DNA of 64,000 nucleotides from Bettongia penicillata ogilbyi. Its lineage: Eukaryota > Chordata > Mammalia > Diprotodontia > Potoroidae. Position 1 is the stretch's first letter; each line of letters starts with the position of its first letter. Below the pieces are notes generated by a model. That model saw only the letters and a list, made by a program, of their open reading frames with translations. It ran no database searches and had not been told where the DNA came from. The position numbers were made by a program, and so were the translations under genes. Below, in pieces: positions 12,093 to 25,514 of this stretch. The DNA lies in assembly GCA_023548195.1 (NCBI GenBank), contig JAJHZJ010000532.1:2615725-2679724 (forward strand), written 5' to 3'.

Positions 12093-12400
12093 TGAGTTCA
12101 CCAATGGATGAGGTACTGGCTTCCTTGAAACGTGGTAGTTTTCATCTGAAAAAGGTTGAACAGCGGACTCTGCCTCCTTTTCCTGATGAGGATGATAGTA
12201 ATAACATCTTGGCGCAGATAAGGAAAGGGGTGAAACTGAAGAAGGTACACAGGGAAGTTCTGAGAGAGTCCTTCACACTTTTGCCTGACACAGACCCACT
12301 AACACGTAGCATTCACGAAGCACTTCGAAGAATTAAAGAAGCCTCACCAGAGTCTGAGGATGAAGAGGAGAGCTTGCCTTGCACAGATTGGGAAAACTAA
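12093..12400 (+). CDS. JMY: JMY terminal coding exon: WH2 b, c, connector and acidic tail
   Basis: Last coding exon, starting after AG at 12091-12092 and ending with TAA at 12398-12400. In order it encodes WH2 motif 2 (SSPMDEVLASLKRGSFHLKK, about 12095-12157), WH2 motif 3 (SNNILAQIRKGVKLKKV, 12197-12247), an amphipathic connector (DPLTRSIHEALRRIKEA), and an acidic tail ending LPCTDWEN with the Arp2/3-binding Trp third from the end. This is the complete W-W-W-C-A module that lets JMY both nucleate actin directly and activate Arp2/3. It is the most conserved part of the protein and looks intact and functional here. Confidence 0.98.
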
Positions 12401-12540
12401 CATGTAAATGGTCCTGTCTTTGTTGAAAGCATTTTCAGTTTTCTTTCTGTTTGAGGGCAGGGGCAAGGGTAATTAAAGTTGGGTTATCATTTGGTTTGGT
12501 CATACTGTTTACCACATTCTCACTACCTTGTGTTATGGAT

Positions 12541-12546
12541 AATAAA
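12541..12546 (+). terminator. JMY: Candidate proximal poly(A) signal of JMY
   Basis: AATAAA 141 bases after the stop codon. The sequence downstream is not strongly GT-rich, so use of this site is uncertain. Confidence 0.35.
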
Positions 12547-13524
12547 CTTTATACATTTATGCATTCCTTAAATCAGTGAATCAAGAGAAATAAGTTTTTG
12601 AGATTCACCTCTTTTTAATAGAGGTTGAATGATCCCCACAATATTGCTATCTCCTTAGTGGTATCCCTTATGAAAGTGAAACAAACTTTGACAAATTAAG
12701 TTGCCAACATATTCAGGTGTGTACGTGTGTATTTTTTTCTTCATTTTCAGTGTTTCTGACTTGAAGAAATTGACAGTTATTCAGGCTAAATAATTTCAGA
12801 TCCGAAAAAAATAACAATTCTTATGTACACTGAACTATTAACATTACCTTCCCAAGGAATCACTTTTCTAGTAGTGTATCTTTGTTAGGTCATGGAAACC
12901 ACAAGCCGGTAGTAACTGCTTCTTCCTTTTCCATACAGATTTGTAAGCAGTTTAGTAAATTAATAATTTTACCAGTGGAAAGTTTTTAAGAAATTCACCT
13001 AAGGAATTTCTCTTTGTGTGGTGGTGGTGGTAGAGAGGTGAGGAAAATTAAACTGTGCTTTATTGTGAGTTGAACTACAAATTATACCAAATATTACCTA
13101 AAGTTAAGAAAGGTAGTTAACTCATGTTTAAAATAGTAATACAGGCTCAGATATTTTACTTGGTCTTATTAACATGTTTTTAACATATCCATTAAGATGA
13201 ATAAGGATAGCTTTTTTCCCTTCCCTTTTTTTCAGCCTCTTATTATTCACAAATTTGGTAGGTAGTATGCCTTTGTCTTTATCTAGGACTTTGATTGAAA
13301 AGAAAGGGGCCAACCATAGAGTCTTTTAGCCCACCATTAGAGGCATTCCCTTCACCAGTGGATGTTGATCCATAATAATGATGAAGGTGGTTGCACATTT
13401 AGATTAGTCTTCTAAATGTTTTGATAAGAAAAGCTAAATCCATCTTCCCCATTCTCCATGATCACTGCCAGTTCTTTAAATATATCTCACCATAATTGCT
13501 TGGGGCTGTACCAAGTGATTTGAA

Positions 13525-13700
13525 CTCATGGGCTCATAGTATCAAAGACTGAGAGCTGGAGAGGGTTTTGGAGTTTTAGTTCCAATTCCTCATTTTGTAG
13601 ATGAGGACATTAGAGCTTTGAGAGGTTAAACTTTCCTGGGTAATAACTGAAAGACATGAGCTTATACCTCAGTACTCTCAGAAATCCAGTGCCTTTTTGC
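13525..13700 (-). repeat. MIR, antisense
   Basis: Starts 'aaagactgagagctggagag' and continues with 'cattttgtagatgaggacat', a degenerate middle and 'actctcagaaatccagtgcc'. This is the antisense MIR order. It lies in the presumed JMY UTR. Confidence 0.55.
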
Positions 13701-14429
13701 TGTACCTCCTTGCTCTCTGAAAGATTTTTGTTCTGTCCTCTTCAGTCTTAAATTCATTCTTGATTGAGAAAACAAGAAAAATAGAAATTAGGTATCTTCC
13801 TTTTTTTCCTGCTGCGCATTATCCTTATCCTGTTCCTACCCAAGGCCATCACTTTCTGGGCTTCAATCTTTGTTCCTGACACTGTTCTCAGAGGACCTTA
13901 CTACTTTTTCATTCAACTTTGCTTTCTACAAAGACCTCTTCAGGCAGTGAAGTTGCTGTCTTTAGAGACCTCCTTTTCTTTGTCATTAAAAGTATTTGTG
14001 ATTTTGTCTTTAGTATTTAATCCTTAAGAGCTTTTCTATCCCTCTTAAATGAACTTACCTTTTAATCTCATTCCATGGCATCTTGTTTTTTCATCAGCTT
14101 TCTTTATTCATATCATTCTCCTCTCTGCCAATGAACAGAAAGGATTTTGTTTTTGGAAACTCTTGGTGTCTTCCAAATACCTGATTGATAACTTCCCCTT
14201 CACCTACTAGCTCCAAAATAGTTTTACTAGTCATGTCCTGTGTTTTCCTAAAAGTGAAATATTCATCTAGGAAAGTCAGGAAATTGGTTTTGCTTTTAGT
14301 AGAAAGAGATCTCCAAGAAGGCTCCAGACGGTTGTGCTAACCAATCATTACTCTATCCTGCCTCTTTGCCAGTTCTGCCATTTTAAAATAATTGTGGTCC
14401 CCTGTGTCTTCAGTTGTTGACTGACTATG

Positions 14430-14595
14430 TAGATTCTTACTTGAGTCTCACAACACACTTATCAAGAGTTGCTGTCAGTGTCCTGTTTTACAAAGGACTA
14501 AGTTAAGGCTGAGAGCTTCAGTGACATGCTCATGGTCTCAGAATGAACATCTTCTGACTTCATGTCATTGACCGCCAGCCGTGTTGCTTTTCAGG
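14430..14595 (-). repeat. MIR, antisense, degraded
   Basis: 'ctcacaacacacttatca' followed by 'acaaaggactaagttaaggc' and 'cttctgacttcatgtcatt'. Weak but in the right order for an antisense MIR. Confidence 0.45.
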
Positions 14596-15446
14596 CAAAT
14601 GGGTGATTGAAGTTTTTTGGTAATTTGGACACGAATACTTAAAAGTTTAGCACTAAAAGGACCTTAAAGACTTTCTAAGACAGTTATATTATTTTATGGA
14701 TGAGGAAAACAGTATCACTGAGACAGGAAACTAAGTCAATGCCTAAAGTAATTATATAATTCCTACCTACTGAGTAGGAAGGACTGAAGAAGCCAAATAG
14801 AGTTTTGTCTTTGCTTTGTTTTTAGAGATTGAATTTCAGAATAATTCATAATTTTTAGATAATTCTATATGTGTAAATGTGTATAGATGTCATGTATGTC
14901 GTACTTAGAAATTTATAAAAGATGCTTTAACCTGGCTTCAGTTAATTTCTTTAATTTCTTTCTTCCAAAAAAAAAAAACAAACAAAACTGTTTCATGCTG
15001 GCTGTGTGCAAGGCATTGTCCGAGACTCTTTAAGGGAAACATTAATGAGATATCCCATTTCTTCAAAGACTTTTATAGTCTAAAGTAAGGCTAAGGCATA
15101 CAAAAATACTTAATATAAGTTAGACTGTATGATAAGCACTTCAAGAAAAATATAACTTCCTGGAACAGTGGGAGTCTTGGCTTGTTAGAAGATTTGGACC
15201 TTAAAGATGTTATTATATATAAAATATTGAACCTGTTGCTTAAAGCCAGTAAGACAGTTTAAATTATTTTTGTCATTTAGACCATTTATAATTGTATATT
15301 TTAGTTGTACTTCTGTTATGCAGAATGCTGACTATATGTGGAAAAAAGTAAACTTCATTTAAATATGTCAATAAGGCTTTAAAGATACTCTGTTTTCAGA
15401 TTTATTTTCATTTTTTAAAAATGTATCTTTCATTACCTGTCCACAA

Positions 15447-15643
15447 GGAGGCAGAATGGTACAGTGGAAAGAACACTGGATTTGGAGTCAGAGGACCTGG
15501 GTGTAAATCCTGTCACCGTCCATGTGACCTTAGTCAAGTCATTTATTCTTCATGCTTCAGTCTCCTCATCTGTAAAATCAGGGTTTGGCTTAAATGATCC
15601 TTCAGAAAGTTCTGATCTTGTTCTAAATTTATGATCTTTGGAG
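15447..15643 (+). repeat. MIR, sense, nearly full length
   Basis: Clear tRNA-derived head ('ggtacagtggaaagaacact'), core ('atgtgaccttagtcaagtca') and tail ('cctcatctgtaaaatcaggg'). A good sense MIR in the presumed JMY UTR. Confidence 0.75.
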
Positions 15644-18600
15644 TCTCCTATTACACCATACAGATAAGTGACTGTTTATAAGGCTAGAGTCAGGCACAAC
15701 AAAAAAGCGTCATCCCATAGTTCAAAAGACATTTTTAATTTGATCACACTGGAAGTGTTTTCTTTCCCAAATCAGTTCAGTCTTCCTTTATAACAGAGAA
15801 GTTAGGCAAAAATACCCATTACAGTGACCACATCTAATAATAAATGCAACATTCTACAGTTCAAACATTACCATTAAGAGCTTATCTTTTTTTTAACATG
15901 ATTTTGTTTTTGTGTTTTTGAAAACAGGTGACTTAACAGCCACTGAGAGGAAAAATAATGCCCACAGTTGAAGATAATCTTCCTACTCCTTTGGGGAAAG
16001 TTTGTAAGCAGTTTGATTTTGTAGTCTAAACTGCGTTAGTTCAGTGTGTGAAAAGGGAAGTCATTTTAATAGGTCATCTTCATGATTTTATCCATTCCAC
16101 TATATAGAGGTTAAACAAAGTGAATTTTAGATGTGCAATGCATGTAGTCATAATGAAGAGAATGTCTCTAGGACACCTTCCCAGTTCTTTTAAAAGCACT
16201 TTTTTTATTTACATCAATAGAATGGCCAGTTAGAGTTAGAAGAATGCTGTTGCATTGATGAACGTCTACTGTGAGTTCTATCAAGACTGCTATGAAATCT
16301 GCCCTTCAGTGCACTGAGAATCATCTGCTTCTTCTTCCACAATTAGTTTATTCCACAGTCAAACATCTTCTAAAAAAGAAGTCCTTGGTTACCCTCCTAG
16401 TTTATATGACAAGAATTTTAAGAAATTCAGGTGGAAAATAACCCCAAACTACCATAATTGTTCATTTCCAAAAGATGTTCAGTGACATCTGAATAGGAAT
16501 GTAAAGTAATCTTGGAGATACATAATATTTATTTACAATAACACAATATACTTAACACAGTGCGTTTGTAGAAAGCCACAGTCTTAAACGCTTTGTATGT
16601 TCTTTGAAGTAAAACTCTCCATGCGCTTTTAAATAGCTCTTCACAATTCTGAGTTTATAGTAGTTTGAACTTTATGTGCAACTTTGTTACGAGAAGCAAT
16701 ACTTGGTAATTTGATAGTCCTTAAATTCTTTTTAGTTTTTCTGTTTGAATTGTTGATTAATGTAACTCATGAAATTTCTTTTTGGAATCGCATATGAAGA
16801 TTACGTGATGGGAATCCAGTGCTTTAATCTGTGTACTATATACATTTGGTTTTGTGCTCCACAGTTTAAACACAAAATGTGCTCCAAGTGAATTCTATCA
16901 AAAAATAGACATTATAGCCTCTTCAGTTGGCAATTCCCTACTTTGAGCTCTCTGAGTAAAACTTTGATGAGTACTCTTCTGCACTCCAAAAAGCAAGTAG
17001 TTCATAGGCAGTTTGGTTTTTTTGCCATACCAGCATCCTAAAAGATTAATCTATTTACAGTTGTGAATGGTTAAGGTCTCAGACCAAACATGAATTTACC
17101 TAAAGTCTGCTGAAACCAGAACACCTGAGTAGATGCTTACTCTGTAAGGGAGCTCTGTCTTAGACCCTGTATGTAAAGAATGAAGTGCTGCAGTAACAAG
17201 GGACCTCACAGTACCTCGCAATACAATGGGGTATATGTGGACTACTGCTTACGTGTTAATGAATGAAAAAAACCCGGCAATGCCATGTTAACTTTCAACC
17301 CTATTTCTTTTAAAAACAGTTGGGGGATGGGGAGAGCCGAAAAGATACCCTGGCCAAAGGTCGTAGGTCTTAGGCTATTCAGATGTCTTGGCTTTTAAAA
17401 AAACATAATAACTTATTAGAATATTGATAATGCCAAGTATTGTTTGTTAAAGAGTTTAAAGAAATGTTTGGAAAGTGCTTGTGAGCTGCCTTTTTTCCAA
17501 AGTTGCATTGTTTTTATTGAGGCAGCATTTTACAGATTCATGTCTTATCTAGGCAGCTTAGTAATACAAACCTAATATATGAAATTTAGTTATCCTAGTC
17601 TTTAAAACAAGAAAAGTATTGTACAACAGTGAAACAATTAAAGTTTGCTTTTTAATTTTAAAAAAAGTTTGGGGTTAGTGATACTGTTTTGTTTTTAGCA
17701 GCTTTTTAAAGCAATTACATACATGAAAAAAAAAAAAAAGAACTCCTATTTCAGCTACACCTTTGGATACCAGTTTTCCTGCCGTACAACTTCCTATCCT
17801 GTTTTCTTATTAATACAGAAAACCAATAAGAGACACCCTTTCAAAAATTAACAGTATGTACTTGGAACTTCATCGTGGGGTTATTTCACTGAATTTCACT
17901 TAAGGAAGATCTGTCTTCCACTACTTTTCAAGCATTTCGTTATAAGGCAGTCTCAAAAAAGTGTCCATTGCCATTACCCAAATATGACAGTGTCACAGCA
18001 AGGCAACACTGTTTGTATCAAGTTCCAGTGGCCAGGTAGCTAACTGATTCACTCTAATACTAATATAATTTGTAGGATTTATTTTTTAACATGAGATTTC
18101 AGATTCCAACAAAGTAAGATTCTATTCAATCCTTACTCGATACTCATTCCTCATTAGAAAATAGGCTGATTGTACTGGCCTTCTGCATATATTGTAGCTA
18201 TGTTTGTAGAAGTTATAAAAGCTACTTGTCTTACTGAAAAAGTTATCTGATTTATTTCTCTCCAATTAAACCTGTGATTCAAACAGGCAATTTTATGTTA
18301 ATTTGTCATGTTTCTATAATGAGAATTAAAAGTTAATATACAATTTCAGTCCAGACTGCCATGTATTTAAATAGGAAAGCAAGGTGGTACTGACTTTGAG
18401 GTGTTAAAAGATTAACCTTACAGATCCCTGAGTCAGTTTCACATATTTCTTCTACTAATAGAACTGAACTTGTATAGAGAGCCATGTTCAGTGTATAGAA
18501 AAAGTATTCCTAATGCTGCAGAATCTTGATGTTGTCACACTATGGGGAAATGCCTGGCTTAGGAGGTTTTACAAAGGTTGTTATGTTGCTTGTTTGACAT

Positions 18601-19168
18601 ATCTTTGTAGACTTAATGAGCATGTGAGCAGTATAAAAATAATAATTCTAAGTTCCATCCCTTAAACGCTTGGAGCGGAAATGCTTTTTTAAAGTGCACT
18701 CAGTCCAGTTATAATACACTGCACAATATATTATTTTATAACTTTCCATTACATGAAATTATAACCATCCTATTTTTATGTAACAGAAAGCCTCTACTTG
18801 TTTATTACAAGCTGAGTGAGATGCGTAATGATAGTAGATAATCTAGGGGTTGGGATATGTGAGGCCATTTACTAGAAAACACAGTCTTAACACAAGGAGC
18901 ATGCTGCTGTCCATCACAGATGCTAAAATTTCATAGTCATAAGTGAAAGAAAAGTAAGCCAAAATGGAAGGACATCTGTGATTTTGCAATTGAAAATCTA
19001 CAAAAGTTTTTATACATGTCCATAAAAAAGGTTTTTTTTTTAATCATTTTATTCATCTGTTGTGTTTGCATAAGATGAAGGTAGCTTTTTTAGCTGAGGG
19101 GAAAAGTTTCTGGTTTTGATTTTGTTTTTTATAAAACACAAAACCCTGTTGTAAAGTTTTGTAACCTT

Positions 19169-19204
19169 ACACGCACACACACACACACACACACGCACAC
19201 ACAA
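19169..19204. repeat. (AC)n microsatellite
   Basis: About 36 bases of AC repeats with two interspersed CG dinucleotides, inside the presumed JMY 3' UTR. Confidence 0.95.
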
Positions 19205-21171
19205 AATATCAGCTATTTACTTGTAAAGAACTCTTGTGTCCTTAGAGGCACTATCAGGGACTTGGGGTTTCATGTACTTTACATGGCTCTTTATAAAGAG
19301 CCATTTTGCTTTTACCATGTTTTCCACTGAGAATATTTCTGAATTCTGGCAGGTGCGTCATTGAGAATGCAACCAGTTGATAAGGGGAATCATAAACTTT
19401 ATTGTGGTTACCTTTTGTTCTCTGTTGCACTGAATTAAGAAGATTATAATTTATAAGGCTATATTCATTTTAAGCAGATTTTATTTTTTTTAATAATTAT
19501 ATTCTGTCAAATCCCCAAAAGCATGAAATAAAAAAATGTATGCATAGCATTAGAAAATATGTTAGAAAGCAGTGAGGGTTATTTCAGAAAGAAAAGGTAA
19601 AAGTGAAAGCACCTTACTGTTGGAGCGCACTGCATTTATGTAGGACTACTGCCGTAGACAGTGGTTCCATTTTGAATTTTATTAAAAGCACACTGACCAA
19701 TGTCACTGCTGATTAGTCGTTCTTTAAAAGGAAGCAGTGGATATTTTATAGTCTATAAATGTAATATAATTTAAGACGTTTTCCTACAAAGTGAGTTTAT
19801 ATTGCTGCCTAAACTGTCATGTATGTAAACATTTAGAGGTTTTTAAAGGTGGGAGATGCCAGTATACTTTCTGGATTTGTATGTGTCTATATGCACATGC
19901 ACATTTGTGTGCATGCATGCATATATATAAATGTTTATCTTATCTATTGAATTATTTTTAAAAGGTCTGTTCGTTCCAAATTCCTAAATTTGGTCCGCAA
20001 TGTTTACACCTTGGCACTTGTAGAACTTAATTTGATTCCATTCTAACAAAACAAATCCTTTATCACTGGCCTTGAGGAATTCCAGATTCACTGAACAAAT
20101 GTTCTTTCCCCTCTCCAAACTCATTTACAGTGTTCCTACAGTGTGGATATACAGAAAATCCCTCTGATGTTGACAGTGATCAACCCTTACCAAATTTGTG
20201 GTTCTACTGCATGTATAATAGATTTTTTTTTTTTGTGGGCAAGGGGAAAGTGAGGCAGTAGTGGTTCTTAGTTAACAGTGGAGAAAGCGCTGAGGGAGGA
20301 AAAATGTCATGTGTATGCACACATAATAATTTGTTCAGAAGGTGTGATCCTAACACAGAAAACAAAGGATTTGTGTTGCTTTTTTGAAGACCTGCATGTT
20401 ATTGTTAAAGGGTACAACTGCTATTCTAACTTCTCAGAAGATCTTCTCATTTTAAATTCACTTTAATCATGAAGTGATAAAACCCTCATCTATGAAGCAA
20501 GAGGCATAGCCCCATAGACCCATACAGTGACTTCTTTACCTGGGACAGTATCTCCACAGCCTCATTGTACTGTATGCTTTGCCAAGTGTGAAACTGCAAT
20601 ATTCAGTTTATGAAGAATAGAAAGCTACAGGTCATTTTGCATGTGTGCAGCTCATTAGGGTTAATTAAACTGACATTGTTCAGCCTGTCTGGATAAATGA
20701 AAATTCTAATGGCAAACTGACCCACCCTTGACTAGCTTTGTGCAATATTATAAAAGTAGAAAAAAAAACACTAGCACATCGTGCTTGGCTTTAAGAAGTT
20801 CTTTAACAGTTGCATTTGAGTGGACATTTTAAATGCACATTGTATTGTAAATGCCAGCTCTAGCAAATTTACAATACTAGGTAATATTCAACGTTCTAAA
20901 GTATTAAGTAACAAAATGTAAAGAAAAACCTAAGTAAGCATTTAGAGCAATACTATGAAATCTCCAATAATTGTTTGGACTGTTGCCTTTTTCTTTTTCT
21001 TTAGTGCAACTTTTCTGCAATGTAATTATTGTACTGCTTTTTATTTCATGTTTTTTACACTCATGACTTCAGAGTTAAAATATTCTACACCAAGTACTGC
21101 AATCACTTTTCTTGTACATGCAATGTAACAACATACGGTTTTGGTGCTTAACAATATTCCTTTTTTTCTTT

Positions 21172-21177
21172 AATAAA
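21172..21177 (+). terminator. JMY: Candidate distal poly(A) signal of JMY
   Basis: AATAAA after a long T-rich upstream element, followed within about 30 bases by 'gattttgtttgctcag', a reasonable GT-rich downstream element. It is also the boundary after which the sequence loses its repeat-free character. Confidence 0.5.
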
Positions 21178-21195
21178 GGATATTTATTTGAATTA

Positions 21196-22640
21196 TTTGA
21201 TTTTGTTTGCTCAGAAAAGATTTCTGTATTATTTGTGATTTCTCATTTTAGGTGGAGTGGATCATTCATGTAAATCTTACTTTTCAGTCATGCTGTAAGA
21301 ACATAATTTTCTTATTTACTTTCCTCCAAAGTTTGTTGTAAAATATTTTCTTTCATTGAAAGTATATATAAGACCAGAGGCATTGATTTTAATTGTAGAT
21401 TCCTCAGGGAAGATAGAGGGAGGATAATCCTGTCATTTCTCCCAATAATCAAGAAATTTTAGCAGTGATACAACTAGAAGTTAGGTTGAGTTTCACTTAA
21501 TGTAGTAGTCATTGCTCAGTCACATAATAAAAAACCAAAAGGAAGCCTTCACATGTAAGAGGTAGCAGTATTTTGTGAAAATATTTTGTGTACTGGGGAA
21601 CACACACCCCCCCCCAACTAGTTTGGTGGTTTTTAAACTTTTGAAGATAAAAGTGCTAAATCCCACCTTTAACAAGGAATGTGATTATGTTTATTAGCAT
21701 GGATTTGGAAAAAAATTACTTAAAATTAATCTTGAACTACTGCTTTCAAATTCTATGGATGTCATATAATTTTTTTAATGACAAATCTAACTTATGACTA
21801 CTATTTTGCAAATGTGGGAATGAGAGGAGTTCAATGTAATGTATGTATTGTTGTAATGTATTTCCCATGGAAAACCTAAAAATTGAAGTAACAAAAAACA
21901 GGAAGAAAAAACTTCAACTAGATTCCACAAGTGGAAGTCAGCTTGAGCTGGCTTGGTTCACTGATATTTCGAATCTTTTGCTCTCCTGTCCTCCTCATAA
22001 AGCCCATATACCCTTTGGTTGTCTCTTCAGCACTATAGTGCCCTTCCTCTCTAAACCACTGTCTGCTGCTTAGGCTATTTCTGCCCCAGAGGAATAGTCC
22101 CTGGAACGGGGCTTACTTAGATTTTCCACCTTTAAGGAAACAGAAAAAAAATGACAAAATGAGGGAACTGCCCCATTCTAGCTCCTCCTGAGTTGAAACC
22201 TAATTTATTTTTATTAAACAAGCATACATATTGAGATATTAATATGAAGTTGCATTGCGAAAGTAAATACAAGAGTTTAGGTTGCATTGACTGTTGGCAG
22301 ATAAACAATTTTTCTTTATGCCATTGTCCAAAATGCAACCAATGAACTCAGGGTTTGGTCTGTTGCAGATTAATAGAAATTCCAAGTTTTTATGTAATCC
22401 ACCACTGACTGAGTTAGTTACCTTAGGTAACTGAATGCTAGGTGATGTCACACTAGCTGGCTTATATTATTTTCCATATCAGTTAATGTAATTCATTTGG
22501 CCCATTGGAGAAAACCTGACCCTTGCTGTCATAGTCCACAGTTCAAAACTGTAGAAGGAGGAAGAAAAGATTCAGATGTCACATGGCTATGTACTAATGG
22601 AAATCCACTTAGGGAATTAAATATACATTGTTTAGCGTCC
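21196..22640. other. Intergenic, nothing recognised
   Basis: AT-rich sequence between the presumed JMY 3' end and the first LINE-1. The open frames of 60-80 codons here look random. There is a short C-run at 21607. Confidence 0.6.
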
Positions 22641-23690
22641 CACAATACCTTTAAAAAGATAAGAGGACTTTTACCCAATGCAAAAGGTAGAGAAAATCAT
22701 TTACAGACCATAATGCAATAAAATTAGTAATGAATAAAGGAAATCTGAGTAAAAAACACAGGCATAAGTAGAGACCGAAAACACTGAATAAACAGTTGGG
22801 CCAAAGAAACCACAAATCATAGACAATATCGTTAAATGTAACAGTCAAATAGCACGACAAAACATTTAGGATACAGCCAAAGGATTCAGGAAAATTTACA
22901 CTTCTGAAAAAACGTTCAAAATGATCATGAAAAATTTTAAATGTGGACAAAAAAAATCAGTTACCTTGAGAATAGAAAAATCTTAAAAATTTAGGTGGGT
23001 GGAGCAGAACAGAATAAAACCCAAAGCTCGTTTTTTAAAAAACCAATATAAGACAAAAGGGAAATTTACAATTTCTCTGCTGATGGTTCGGTATGTATAA
23101 ATTATATGTACGTGTGTGTGCTTGCATATGCATGTGTACAGGGATAATAGTCATTCTCTAATAGGTAATTGCAAAGTACAGTATTCACAACCACAGTGCT
23201 TCAAATCAGCATAAGAGAAATGCCAGTCAAAACAGCCTGAGGTTCCACCTCATCTTGCGTATTGTCAAAGACGACAAAAAATGGCAGTAGTCAGTGTTGA
23301 AAGGGTTGTAAGGTGGTAGGCATGCTAATGTTAATACACAGTTGGTGGAACTATGAAGCAGTAAAGCAATCTGGAATTAGAGACAGCCAAAATGTTCTCT
23401 ATAAAACAAAATAGTTCTAGCAACACTGTTGTGATAGCTAGAAAATTCATTAATGCTCATTAATTGGGGATGACTAAATAAAAAATTCTGGTACATGAAT
23501 GAATGGAATGTTGCTGTTCTGTAAAAAAAAAGATGTGTGTGATGAATGCAGAGAAGCATGAAAAGGTCGACATGAACTGATGCAGAGTAAGCAGAGCCAC
23601 GAAAACAATCTACAACAATGTAGATGAAAAGAGGTCAAGCAGGATTGATATGAGAGGTAGGTGAGTGGTCCCCAAGTGTTAGATGCTACA
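22640..23690 (+). repeat. LINE-1 fragments, sense
   Basis: A-rich sense L1. The first part resembles the ORF2 stretch around 'aataaaacccaaagctcg' (23015). The second part (about 23150-23690) is the 3' end of ORF2 and UTR: 'aatgccagtcaaaacagcct' at 23219, 'acacagttggtggaactatg' at 23336 and 'catgaactgatgcagagtaa' at 23571. Frames are broken. The two parts are not contiguous in a full L1, so there is a deletion near 23.1 kb. Confidence 0.7.
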
Positions 23691-23799
23691 TTTTTTTATT
23701 TTCCAGTGTATCAATCAGTTGTGCTGATTTTTTTTTTCCTCTGTACACTATTACATAGAATGATTCTTTGAAGGGCGGGAGGAAGGGATACTAAGGCTA

Positions 23800-24130
23800 A
23801 GTATGATTTTAAAAACAATTTATTCTCAAAAAACATTTGTATGCCAACAGAATAGTATTGAAATTGATGAGTATCTACACAAATAGAAAATGACCAAACG
23901 CTGGAAAAAGATCTTAACCCAATAACAGGAAAAAACCCAAAGCAATCCATAAATTGCCAAAGAGAAAAACCCTCACATCAAATGGATTTTCCATTGAATT
24001 TTATCATTTAAAAAGCAATTAATATGCTACTATTATTCTCAAAAATAGAGATAAGCCCACCGAATACTTTTAATTAAGTAAATGTGGTCTGTACTCGAGA
24101 AAACAACCATAAATCAGTAATGAATAGTGT
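23800..24130 (+). repeat. LINE-1 ORF2 fragment, sense
   Basis: A-rich, L1-like composition including 'gaccaaacgctggaaaaaga' and several lysine/asparagine-rich stretches. It is interrupted downstream by a MIR at 24140 and resumes at about 24510. Confidence 0.5.
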
Positions 24131-24139
24131 TGCAAAATT

Positions 24140-24350
24140 AGGAAGAAAGCTAAGTGCATGACCGCTGCTGAGCCTCAAGTCAGGAGGGCATTCAAATCCT
24201 GCCTCAGACTCTCAATGGCAGCGACCCATGCAAGGTATTCATTTTGTTTACCTGTTTCTTCAAGTAAAACGGAAGTCATAATAGTACCTACCTACCTACC
24301 CAGGGGGGTTTTAAAGATCAAATGAAATATTTGTTAAAAAAAACTAACCT
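24140..24350 (+). repeat. MIR, sense
   Basis: 'gagcctcaagtcaggagggc', 'attcaaatcctgcctcagac' and 'cttcaagtaaaacggaagtc' are MIR landmarks in sense order. The element sits between two L1 pieces. Confidence 0.55.
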
Positions 24351-24509
24351 CTTTGCTTATTCCTTTCCCTTCCCCTTTGTAAGTCAACAGAAGGGCATCC
24401 AAAACGTAATTAACTAAATTGGATGTGTACAGGTTGGGCAAAGATTGTTCACCCATCATCAATGCTTAGCACGGTATTTAGCAGTTTGTAGGTATTTTAT
24501 GTTTCTTGG

Positions 24510-25010
24510 CTGACTACTAATAAAAACAATAAGCAAAATTAAACCACCAAAAATTACAAAAACTACATGATTACTTCAATAAATGCGGAAAAGGCTTTTG
24601 ACAAAATTCAGCACTTAAAGGGGTATGAAAATGCCATTTTTAGTGGAATAAAAAACATTAAAAACCAAGATGTAGCATTGTTTTTAACGGAGAAATAGTA
24701 GAAACTTTCCGATACTAAAAAAAAGCAACATAAGGATTCCTGGCTTCCGCACTATTTATTTAACTAACTCTAGTTATAGCAATAGGAGAGAAGAATCAAT
24801 GAAGGATATAAACAGGAAAAAGGAAAGTATCCCTATTTGCAGATGTTCTGATTATGTACTTAGAAAACCCTAGAGAAATAGCACAGAAACTAAGATGATA
24901 AATATTTGCAACAAGGTTATTGGATACAAAATCAATCCACAAGAATCAATAGTATTTCTTTACAGTACTAACAAAAATAAAAAAATTATCAAGTCATCTT
25001 CTACATAGCT
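24510..25010 (+). repeat. LINE-1 ORF2 reverse-transcriptase fragment
   Basis: Translates in pieces to the L1 RT region: INAEKAFDKIQH near 24580, and LFADVLIMYLENPREIAQK near 24834-24891. The second is the FADD-box stretch with the second Asp replaced by Val, so the catalytic box is broken. Stops and frameshifts are present. Confidence 0.75.
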
Positions 25011-25510
25011 GTCCAAGTGACTTAGCTAAAAGCGCACACCTGACACGTTGCTTACCTACACAATAGCTGCAATGGCTACCTGTGCTAGAATGAAATACAA
25101 GCTCCTTGGTATTTAGGGGCTTTCACAATTTGTCTCCAACCTGTCTTTCTACATTTTCTCCCTTTCACACATTCTATTGTCCAGCCAAACTGTCCTTTCT
25201 GGCCTTTCTTTACCAATGTCATGCTGCATTTCTTGCGTTTCTTTTCCATGACTTTTCCTTCCTGGTTGCCATTCATGTCTGGAGAACACTTCTTCATCAA
25301 CCCAATCGTCTTAGAATCCACCAGATCCCTTCAGCGTTCATGTCAGGTGTCACCCTTCTACCTGAGGCCTTTTCTGATCTTTCCAGTTCCTATTGTCTCT
25401 CCCTGCCCTCTGCCAAATTACCTTGTAACATGTGCATGTGTGTGCACATCCGTATGTATATATTGCCTTTTCTTATGTCTATAAGCTTGGAGAGGAAGAT
25501 GCAGTTCTTT
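25010..25510 (+). repeat. L2 LINE 3' fragment
   Basis: Diverged L2: 'aatacaagctccttggtatt', 'ccttttctgatctttccagt' and 'taagcttggagaggaagatg' follow the L2 3' order. The open frames here (for example 25106-25513) are pyrimidine-rich L2 shadows, not genes. Confidence 0.55.
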
Positions 25511-25514
25511 TGAG

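Larger units (their letters stand above)
12401..21195 (+). other. JMY: Probable JMY 3' UTR and downstream sequence
   Basis: From the JMY stop to just past a strong AATAAA at 21172. The stretch is AT-rich and carries only a few old MIRs (near 13.5, 14.4 and 15.4 kb) and one CA repeat. From about 15.9 to 21.2 kb it is nearly free of repeats, in sharp contrast to the repeat-dense DNA that starts at 22.6 kb. This is what a long conserved UTR would look like. An early signal at 12541 would give a short UTR. The extent is inference; no transcript data are available here. Confidence 0.5.

Noticed and set aside
25106..25513. 135-codon open frame.
   Set aside because: Lies in an L2 fragment, pyrimidine-rich composition, no conserved motif.
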